Assembly: GCF_900100695.1 (NCBI RefSeq)
Contig: NZ_FNCF01000002.1
Span: 496,001-560,000, forward strand
Source of the DNA: Klenkia brasiliensis
Lineage (GTDB): Bacteria; Actinomycetota; Actinomycetes; Mycobacteriales; Geodermatophilaceae
DNA length: 64,000 nt
Direction of reading: 5' to 3'
Shown: piece by piece, positions 58,199-64,000 of the stretch
Layout: each line of letters opens with the position of its first letter
Numbering within the stretch: position 1 is the first letter of the stretch
Program-made: the position numbers and the translations under genes
Notes under the pieces: model-generated
Seen by the model: only the letters and a program-made list of their open reading frames with translations
The model's database searches: none
Told to the model about the DNA's origin: nothing

Positions 58199-58852
58199 TC
58201 AGGCCGAGGTGCGGACCGAGCTCAGCCGGCGGCCGTGCTCGGCGGCCTCCTGCTCGGCGGAGGCCTTCAGGTCCGCGGCCAGGTCGGCGAACTCGTCGAG
58301 GGCGGGGTTGACCCCGACCAGGGTGAACTCGCGGGTGACCACGGTCAGGTCGAGCTGCCAGACGTCGGCCAGGATCCGGCGCAGCCACCCGGTGGCGTGG
58401 TCCCAGCCCTCGCGCGGCGTGCCGGCGCTGTAGTTGCCGCCGTGCACGGTGACCAGGACGGCGGGCTTGCCGGCGAGCGGGGGCTGCTGCCCGGGCGCCA
58501 TGCGGGGGTCGGTGATGACCAGGTCGACCCAGGTCTTCACGTGCTGGGAGACGCCGAAGTTGTACAGCGGGACGGCGAGCAGCAGCGCCTCGGCGTCGAC
58601 CAGCTCGTCGGTCAGCGTGGCGGCCAGGGCGACCGCCTCGGTCTGCTCGGGGGTGCGCTGGTCGGCCGGGGCGTAGGAGCCGTTCACCGCGGCGGCCCAG
58701 GCGGTGGCCGGGAGCGGCTCGGTGCCCACGTGCCGGCGGGTGACCGGGGCGTCGGGGTTCCCGGCGCGCCACTCGGCCTCGACGATGTCGGCGATGGCGC
58801 GGCTGGCCGAGCCCTCGGTGCGGATGCTGGCGTCCAGGCGGAACAGGGACAT
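58199..58852 (-). CDS. FMN-dependent NADH-azoreductase / NAD(P)H dehydrogenase
   Basis: 217 residues from ATG 58852. Flavodoxin-like fold of the AzoR type: RLDASIRTEGSASRAIADIVE at the FMN phosphate site, AVPLYNFGVSQHVKTWVDLVI and VTVHGGNYSAG. It reduces quinones and azo compounds two electrons at a time. Divergent from an HxlR regulator resembling YodB, which controls azoreductases in Bacillus. Confidence 0.87.
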   Translation of the reverse strand: MSLFRLDASIRTEGSASRAIADIVEAEWRAGNPDAPVTRRHVGTEPLPATAWAAAVNGSYAPADQRTPEQTEAVALAATLTDELVDAEALLLAVPLYNFGVSQHVKTWVDLVITDPRMAPGQQPPLAGKPAVLVTVHGGNYSAGTPREGWDHATGWLRRILADVWQLDLTVVTREFTLVGVNPALDEFADLAADLKASAEQEAAEHGRRLSSVRTSA

Positions 58853-58859
58853 GGCTACC

Positions 58860-58900
58860 TCGCTAGGTCTGTAGAGGTCGCTAGGGAAAAACGAGCGACC
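58860..58900. promoter_or_regulatory. Repeats in the azoreductase-HxlR divergent promoter
   Basis: TCGCTAGG occurs twice as a direct repeat (58860-58867, 58878-58885), and GGTCGCT (58876-58882) forms an exact inverted repeat with AGCGACC (58894-58900). AT-richer than its surroundings; probable HxlR binding sites. Confidence 0.65.
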
Positions 58901-58914
58901 GGTACGAAGCTAGC

Positions 58915-59283
58915 ATGAGTAGGCTGGGGGGCGTGAGCGACGACGTCCAGCACTCCCCGCGGACGTGCGACGCCGCCCTCGCCCAGGCCTTCGGCTTCCT
59001 GGGCAAGCGCTGGAACGGCCTGGTCATCGGGGTGCTCAGCACCGGTCCGGCCAGTTTCAGCGAGCTGCGCCGCGCCGTCGGCGGGATCAGCGACTCCGTG
59101 CTGTCCGACCGGCTGTCGGAGCTGGCCGCCGCCGGCCTGGTCGAGCGCACCGTCGACGCGGGCCCGCCGGTCGGGGTGAGCTACGCCCTCACGCCGTCCG
59201 GTGCGGCGCTGTCCCCGGTGCTCGACCAGCTGGCCGACTGGGCGTCGACGAACCTCGCCCCGCGCTGCCCGACGGCCGACTAG
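58915..59283 (+). CDS. HxlR-family redox regulator, YodB-like
   Basis: 122 residues from ATG 58915 (a GTG at 58933 is an alternative). RTCDAALAQAFGFLGKRWNGLVIGVL matches the YodB N-terminus, including the cysteine (Cys18 here) that in YodB senses quinones; the winged helix is FSELRRAVGGISDSVLSDRLSEL. Divergent from the azoreductase; the end overlaps the DHA2 exporter gene by 4 bp. Confidence 0.88.
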   Translation: MSRLGGVSDDVQHSPRTCDAALAQAFGFLGKRWNGLVIGVLSTGPASFSELRRAVGGISDSVLSDRLSELAAAGLVERTVDAGPPVGVSYALTPSGAALSPVLDQLADWASTNLAPRCPTAD

Positions 59284-60740
59284 CGGATCCCGGAGACCGG
59301 CGACCACTCGCCGGCGCAGGCGGTCGCCCGCTCGACGTCGGCGAGCTCGTCGGGCCGGCGCCGGGAGCTGCGCCGGCCCCACAGCGCGACCAGCCCGGTC
59401 ACCAGGGCGCTGCCGCCGCCGAGCACGGCGACCACGGTGAAGGAGCCGTTCGAGGGCAGCCCGGTCGCGTCGGCGGAGCCCGCGACCACCGTGATGATCA
59501 GCGCGCTGGCCAGGGCGCTGCCGACCGACCGGGTGATGGAGTTGACCCCGTTGGCCACCCCGGTCTCGCTCGGGTCGACGGCCTGCACCACCAGCGCCGG
59601 CAGTGCGGCGAAGGCGACGGTGACCGCGAGCTGGGTGAGCAGCCCGACGAGCACGACCACCCAGGGCACCGACCGGGCGAGGGCGAAGAGGGTGAAGCCG
59701 ACCAGCCCGGAGGCCGCCCCGATGAGCAGCGTGGTCTCCCCGCCGATGCGGGACACGACCTGCCCGGCGAAGGGCGCCAGCACGATGCCGACGACCCCGC
59801 CGGGCAGCAGGTAGACCACCGCCGCCTCGAGCGTGGACGCCCCGAACCCGTAGCCCGCCGCGGCCGGCACCTGCACGAACTGGGTGACGGCGAGGAAGGA
59901 GGCGAACAGGCCGAACCCGGTCATCAGCCCGGCGACGTTGGGCACCAGCATCCGGCGGTCGGCCAGCAGCTGGGGCCGCACCAGCGGGTGGGTGCGCCGC
60001 CGCTGCAGCAGCACCCAGCCGGCCAGCACGACCACCGCGCCGGCCAGGCAGCCCAGGGTCGCCGGCGACGCCCAGCCCCAGGTGTGGCCCTGCGACAGCG
60101 GCAGGAGGAGCAGCACCAGCCCGGTGCCGAGCACGACGGCGCCCCACCAGTCCACCCCGCCGGTCGCGCTGGCCGGCCGGTCGGGCAGTGCCCACGCGGC
60201 CAGGGCGAGGGCGACCAGCGCGATGGCCAGGCCCAGCCAGAACGGGCGGTGGTAGTTGCCGCCGTCGCGGGTGAGCAGGCCGGTGACCACCAGGCCGATG
60301 ACGCCGCCGACCGCGAGCGTGCTGGACACGACGGACATCGCGATGGTCAGCCGCTCCGCGGGCAGCTCGCGGCGCAGGATCGAGATGGACAGCGGGAACA
60401 GCCCGTAGGAGGCGCCCTGCAGCACCCGGGCCACCAGCAGCAGCGGCAGCGACGTCGTCAGCACCGCCAGCAGCGTGCCCGCGCTGATCACGACCAGGAC
60501 GCCGAGCACGACCCGCCGCTCGCCGAGGGTGTCGCCGAGCCGGCCGATGACCGGGGTGAGCACCGCGGCGGCGAGCAGGTTCGCGGTCAGCACCCAGCCG
60601 GCCGCACCCGCACCCACGCCCAGCTGCTGCCCGATCACCGGGAGCATGGGCACCACCAGCGACTGCAGCAGCGACAGCGTGGTCACCGCCAGCGAGAGGG
60701 TCAGCACCAGCAACCCGGCGCGCGGGGCATCGCGGGTCAC
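59280..60740 (-). CDS. MFS transporter, DHA2 (14-helix) family
   Basis: 486 residues from GTG 60740. Fourteen hydrophobic segments; motif A-like GRLGDTLGERRVVLGV in loop 2-3 and the antiporter segment ARVLQGASYGLFPLSISIL in helix 5. Proton-coupled drug/compound efflux. Convergent with the HxlR regulator, with 4 bp of overlap, so the locus azoreductase-HxlR-exporter may act on the same compounds; this link is inference. Confidence 0.9.
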   Translation of the reverse strand: MTRDAPRAGLLVLTLSLAVTTLSLLQSLVVPMLPVIGQQLGVGAGAAGWVLTANLLAAAVLTPVIGRLGDTLGERRVVLGVLVVISAGTLLAVLTTSLPLLLVARVLQGASYGLFPLSISILRRELPAERLTIAMSVVSSTLAVGGVIGLVVTGLLTRDGGNYHRPFWLGLAIALVALALAAWALPDRPASATGGVDWWGAVVLGTGLVLLLLPLSQGHTWGWASPATLGCLAGAVVVLAGWVLLQRRRTHPLVRPQLLADRRMLVPNVAGLMTGFGLFASFLAVTQFVQVPAAAGYGFGASTLEAAVVYLLPGGVVGIVLAPFAGQVVSRIGGETTLLIGAASGLVGFTLFALARSVPWVVVLVGLLTQLAVTVAFAALPALVVQAVDPSETGVANGVNSITRSVGSALASALIITVVAGSADATGLPSNGSFTVVAVLGGGSALVTGLVALWGRRSSRRRPDELADVERATACAGEWSPVSGIR

Positions 60741-60939
60741 GGGACCTCCGGGTTCACATCGGTAGCCTGACGCAGCAATGGGACCACGCCGTCCGGAATT
60801 GTGAGCACTGTTACGGGATGTTCACCTGGGTTCCGGGTGATGCGGGGTTCGGTTGCCGAAGATGCGGGCAGTGGACGTCACGGATGACGTACCGGCGGGT
60901 CCACCGCCGGGTTCTCGAGAGGATGGGGAGACCAACCCG

Positions 60940-61107
60940 ATGCTGCTGTGGCCGGTCGTGACCCTCGTGGGTTTCCTGCTGCTGACCGCCCTGGTGATCG
61001 CGATGGGGACGCAGTCCACCTCCCGGTACGAGACCGAGAAGCGCACCGCCGCGGCTCCCGTCCCCCGTGGCCGGCACGCCGCCGCCGCGGAGTCGCTGTC
61101 CGCCTGA
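60940..61107 (+). CDS. Small single-pass membrane protein
   Basis: 55 residues from ATG 60940 with GGGGAG 9 nt upstream; the frame is open further up (ATG 60862) but that part looks like untranslated leader. LLWPVVTLVGFLLLTALVIAMG is one helix, followed by STSRYETEK and an Ala-rich tail. Function unknown. Its stop and the convergent acyl-CoA dehydrogenase stop share the palindrome CTGACCGGTCAG (61104-61115). Confidence 0.65.
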   Translation: MLLWPVVTLVGFLLLTALVIAMGTQSTSRYETEKRTAAAPVPRGRHAAAAESLSA

Positions 61108-61111
61108 CCGG

Positions 61112-62902
61112 TCAGAGCCAGCCCGGGTCGGCGTCCAGCGTCGTCCGGTCCAGGCTCGCCAGCAGGTCCAGCTGCGGACCCGTCCGCGGCAGCTCGTAGC
61201 GCTGGAAGTACCGGGCCGCGGCCCGCTTGCCGGCGTAGAAGTCCCCGTCGGCGTCGCCGGCGGCCAGCACCTGCTCCAGCCACAGCCAGGCCACGACGAC
61301 GTGGCCGACCGCCTCCAGGTACACCGTCGCGTTCGCCAGCGCGACGTCCGGGTCGCCGGCTCCCCACAGCGTCGCCGTCACCTCGCCCACGCGGGCCACG
61401 GCCGCGTCCACGTCGGCGGCCAGGTCGGCCCACTCCGTGCCGGCCGCCCGCGCCGTCGTCGCCCCGATGGTGGTCGCCAGCAGCCGCAGCCCCTCACCGC
61501 CGCCGGCCACCACCTTGCGGCCGAGCAGGTCCAGGCCCTGGATGCCCGCGGTGCCCTCGTGGATCGGGTTGAGCCGGTTGTCCCGGTAGAACTGCTCGAC
61601 CGGGAAGTCGCGGGTGTAGCCGTAGCCGCCGTGCACCTGGATCGCCAGGTCGTCGGCGACCAGCCCCCACTGCGAGGGCCAGCTCTTCGCGATCGGGGTG
61701 AGCACCTCGAGCAGGGTGTGCGCGGCGGTGCGCTCCTCGGGCGTCTCCGCCGTCTGCTCCTCGTCGACCAGCTTCGCGCAGTACAGCCCCAGTGCCAGCC
61801 CGCCCTCGACGTAGCTCTTGGCCGCCAGCAGCATCCGCTTGACGTCGCTGTGCTCGACGATCGGCACCGGGGGGGCCAGCGGGTCCTTGCCGGCCGGGGG
61901 TCGGCCCTGGGTGCGGGTCCGGGCGTAGTCCAGCGCGTGCAGGTAGCCGGTGTAGCCCAGGGCGGTGGCGCCCAGCCCGACGCCCACGCGGGCCTCGTTC
62001 ATCATGTGGAACATCGCGGCCAGGCCGCGGTTCTCCTCGCCCACCAGCCAGCCGACGGCGCCGGGGCGCCCGCCGGGGCGGTGCACGCCCTCGCCGAAGT
62101 TGAGCAGGGTGTTCGTCGTCCCGCGGTAGCCCATCTTGTGGTTCAGCCCGGCCAGCACGACGTCGTTGCGCTCGCCGATCCCGTCCCCCTCGGGCAAGAA
62201 CTTGGGGACGACGAACAGGCTGATGCCCTTCACGCCGGCCGGTCCACCGGGGACCTTCGCCAGCACCAGGTGGACGATGTTCTCGCTGAGCTCGTGGTCG
62301 CCGCCGGAGATCCACATCTTGGTGCCGGTGAGCCGGTAGGAGCCGTCCTCCTGCCGCTCGGCGCGGGTGGTGATGTCGGCCAGGCTCGACCCGGCCTGCG
62401 GCTCGCTCAGCGCCATGGTGCCGAACCAGCGGCCCTCGGCCATCGGCCGCACGTAGGTGTCGATCTGCTCCTGGCTGCCGTGCGCCAGCAGCAGGTGCGC
62501 GTTGGCCATGGTGAGGAACGGGTAGGCCGAGCTGCCCACGTTGGCGGCCTGGAACCACACGGTGGCGGCCTTGCTCACCACCTGCGGCAGCTGCAGGCCG
62601 CCCAGCTCCTCGGGCAGGGTGCCGGCGGTCAGGCCGGCCTCGCCGAACACCTTGAGCGCAGCGGCGACCTCGGGCACCAGCACGACCTTGCCGTCGACCA
62701 CGTGCGGCTCGTGCTCGTCGGCGGCGCGGTTGTGCGGGGCGAAGTGCTCGACGGCGATCTCCGCGGCCAGGTCGATGACCGCGTCGAAGGTGCCGCGGTC
62801 GTGCGCGGCGAACCGCTCGCGCTTGGTCAGCTGCTCGACCTGCAGCCACTCGTGCAGCAGGAAGTCCAGGTCGCGACGGGACATGACCAGGGACGCGCGC
62901 AT
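61112..62902 (-). CDS. Acyl-CoA dehydrogenase with C-terminal extension (DmdC/AcdB-like)
   Basis: 596 residues from ATG 62902, about 200 longer than classical acyl-CoA dehydrogenases and the length of the DmdC/AidB-side group. FAD/substrate motifs: TMALSEPQAGSSLADI, WISGGDHEL, NEARVGVGLGA, QVHGGYGYTRDFPVEQFYRD and the catalytic-base region NPIHEGTAGIQGLDLLGRK. Oxidises an acyl-CoA with electrons to ETF. 35 bp downstream of a hydrolase gene on the same strand. Confidence 0.92.
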   Translation of the reverse strand: MRASLVMSRRDLDFLLHEWLQVEQLTKRERFAAHDRGTFDAVIDLAAEIAVEHFAPHNRAADEHEPHVVDGKVVLVPEVAAALKVFGEAGLTAGTLPEELGGLQLPQVVSKAATVWFQAANVGSSAYPFLTMANAHLLLAHGSQEQIDTYVRPMAEGRWFGTMALSEPQAGSSLADITTRAERQEDGSYRLTGTKMWISGGDHELSENIVHLVLAKVPGGPAGVKGISLFVVPKFLPEGDGIGERNDVVLAGLNHKMGYRGTTNTLLNFGEGVHRPGGRPGAVGWLVGEENRGLAAMFHMMNEARVGVGLGATALGYTGYLHALDYARTRTQGRPPAGKDPLAPPVPIVEHSDVKRMLLAAKSYVEGGLALGLYCAKLVDEEQTAETPEERTAAHTLLEVLTPIAKSWPSQWGLVADDLAIQVHGGYGYTRDFPVEQFYRDNRLNPIHEGTAGIQGLDLLGRKVVAGGGEGLRLLATTIGATTARAAGTEWADLAADVDAAVARVGEVTATLWGAGDPDVALANATVYLEAVGHVVVAWLWLEQVLAAGDADGDFYAGKRAAARYFQRYELPRTGPQLDLLASLDRTTLDADPGWL

Positions 62903-62937
62903 GGGGGACCTCTCGACGACGGTGTCTGCCCCCGAGG

Positions 62938-63852
62938 CTAGGCCGCCAGGAACGCCCGCAGCGCGCGCAGGGTCTGCTCGGGGGCCTCGTCGACCAGGAA
63001 GTGGCCCGCGTCTACCGCCTGCCCCTGCACCAGGTCGTCGCGCTCGGCCCGCTCGCGCCATACCGCGACGACGTCCTCGGGCCCGGTGCCGACGACGCTG
63101 CGCCCGCCCCAGAGCACCAGCAGGGGGCAGCCGACCCGGTGGCCGGCGGCGGCGTCGGCCGCGTCGTGCTCGAGGTCGACCGAGGCGCCGGCCCGGTAGT
63201 CCTCGAGCATCGCGTGCCGGGTGGCCGGGTCGGCGAAGCAGCGCTCGTACTCCGCCAGCTGCGCGGGGGAGTGGGCGTCCAGCGGCCCGCCCCAGCCGCC
63301 GAGCAGGCTGTGCAGGTAGCCGGTCGGGTCGCCGGCGATCAGGTTCTCGGGCAGCGGTGCGGGCTGCAGGTAGAGGAACCAGTGGTAGTAGGCGGTGGCC
63401 AGCCGGCGGTCGACGTGCGCGTAGACGTGCGCGGTCGGCAGCACGTCCAGGACGGCGGCGCGGGTGACGTGGTCGGGGTGGTCCAGCGCCAGCCGGTGGG
63501 TGACCCGGGCGCCGCGGTCGTGGCCCACCACGGCGTAGCGCTCGTGGCCCAGGTGCGCCATCAGCGCGGCGGCGTCGGCGGCCATGGCGCGGAAGGAGTG
63601 CGGCGCGTGGTCCTCGGCGTCGGCGGGTTTGCCCGAGTCGCCGTAGCCGCGCAGGTCGGGCACGACCAGCGTGTGGTCGCGGGCCAGGTCGGGGGCGATG
63701 CCGGCCCACAGCGCGTGGGTCTGCGGGTAGCCGTGCAGCAGGAGCAGCGGCGGACCCGCACCCCCGGTGACCGCGTGCACCCGCGTGCCGCCGTGCCGGT
63801 GCTCGACGTCGAGGTCGAGCACGTCGAAGCCGGGGAACAGTACATCACCCAT
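62938..63852 (-). CDS. Alpha/beta hydrolase, fluoroacetate dehalogenase-like
   Basis: 304 residues from ATG 63852. Nucleophile elbow VVGHDRGAR with Asp112, carboxylate-binding Arg113 and Arg116, catalytic acid Asp136 in VLDVLPT, and His284 in DAGHFLVDEAP. The halide pocket residues of fluoroacetate dehalogenase are also present: His157-Trp158 in YYHWFLYLQPAPLPENLI and Tyr219 in EDYRA. A haloacetate (possibly defluorinating) hydrolase is therefore more likely than a generic esterase; activity on fluoroacetate is inference. Confidence 0.88.
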   Translation of the reverse strand: MGDVLFPGFDVLDLDVEHRHGGTRVHAVTGGAGPPLLLLHGYPQTHALWAGIAPDLARDHTLVVPDLRGYGDSGKPADAEDHAPHSFRAMAADAAALMAHLGHERYAVVGHDRGARVTHRLALDHPDHVTRAAVLDVLPTAHVYAHVDRRLATAYYHWFLYLQPAPLPENLIAGDPTGYLHSLLGGWGGPLDAHSPAQLAEYERCFADPATRHAMLEDYRAGASVDLEHDAADAAAGHRVGCPLLVLWGGRSVVGTGPEDVVAVWRERAERDDLVQGQAVDAGHFLVDEAPEQTLRALRAFLAA

Positions 63853-63874
63853 GGGCGCACCCTGCCCGAACGCG

Positions 63875-63908
63875 ACCGCCCCCGCAGCGGCTGCGCTGCG
63901 GGGGCGGT
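63875..63908 (-). terminator. 14-bp perfect hairpin terminator
   Basis: ACCGCCCCCGCAGC and GCTGCGGGGGCGGT pair perfectly around a 6-nt loop. It lies 34 bp past a minus-strand stop at 63943 and only 22 bp before the ATG of the dehalogenase-like gene, leaving little room for a promoter in between. Confidence 0.8.
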
Positions 63909-63942
63909 GCGGTGGTGGTGCGGTGGTGCTGCGGGGTGGACG

Positions 63943-64000
63943 TCAGTCCTTGGGGCGGCCCGCCGGCAGGTGGTCGGCGGGGATGCTGTCCAGCCCGGTG
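63943..64000 (-). CDS. C-terminal fragment of a gene continuing past the window
   Basis: The last 18 residues visible read LDSIPADHLPAGRPKD before TGA 63945-63943, in a frame with G/C third positions and followed by a strong hairpin. Too short to identify. Confidence 0.45.
   Translation of the reverse strand, partial: TGLDSIPADHLPAGRPKD

Overview
The window is very GC-rich, with almost exclusive G/C at third codon positions, many GTG starts and 4-bp GTGA/ATGA gene overlaps. Gene content (GAF-ANTAR regulators, SSI-like lipoprotein, DUF222-HNH genes, DHA2 and YihY membrane proteins, tRNA Glu-Asp-Phe order) points to an actinobacterium, plausibly a Geodermatophilaceae member (Blastococcus/Modestobacter/Geodermatophilus type). 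That placement is inference from style and content, not from a marker gene. No rRNA, CRISPR array, transposase or phage module was seen.

1-9.9 kb is the most unusual part. One reading frame, already open at base 1, runs to 7500 without a stop. It carries three different toxin-like modules, the third with papain-fold (Tox-PL) signatures. Each is followed by a short immunity-like gene in the +1 phase with its own Shine-Dalgarno and stop, after which coding resumes in the original phase with no visible new start. About 1,240 residues of repeated hydrophobic hairpins, charged helices and Pro/Thr linkers follow. Tail-to-tail with it lies an operon of four tandem, diverged paralogues of a family I do not recognise.

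10-16 kb: membrane protein, SSI-like lipoprotein, TetR regulator with a 31-bp dyad shared with a divergent membrane protein, then a coupled STAS / GAF / GAF-ANTAR / GAF-ANTAR operon. 16-22 kb: protocatechuate branch (pobA, IclR regulator, pcaHGBDC). pcaI, pcaJ and pcaF are absent. 22-26 kb: an EAL-DICT-LOV-GGDEF protein, probably light-sensing cyclic-di-GMP control, and a membrane-anchored exported protein.

26-33 kb: six overlapping glycosyltransferase genes with no flippase or polymerase. 33-38 kb: a DUF222-HNH nuclease behind a near-consensus LexA box, an S51 peptidase and a GT39-type membrane glycosyltransferase. 38-44.5 kb: a seven-gene operon joining an ApbE flavin transferase, a ferric-reductase-like haem membrane protein, a NuoF-like protein and a ferredoxin to an OmpR/histidine-kinase pair, followed by a STAS gene.

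44.5-64 kb: tRNA-Phe, -Asp and -Glu, a hemerythrin protein, lipoproteins, metallophosphoesterase, GtrA-like protein, GT2, an orphan immunity-like gene, CMD-family protein, tRNA-Lys, a DUF2975/HTH pair, FAD enzymes, an IclR regulator, enoyl-CoA hydratase, YihY, a divergent azoreductase/HxlR pair with clear repeats, a DHA2 exporter, an acyl-CoA dehydrogenase and a fluoroacetate-dehalogenase-like hydrolase.
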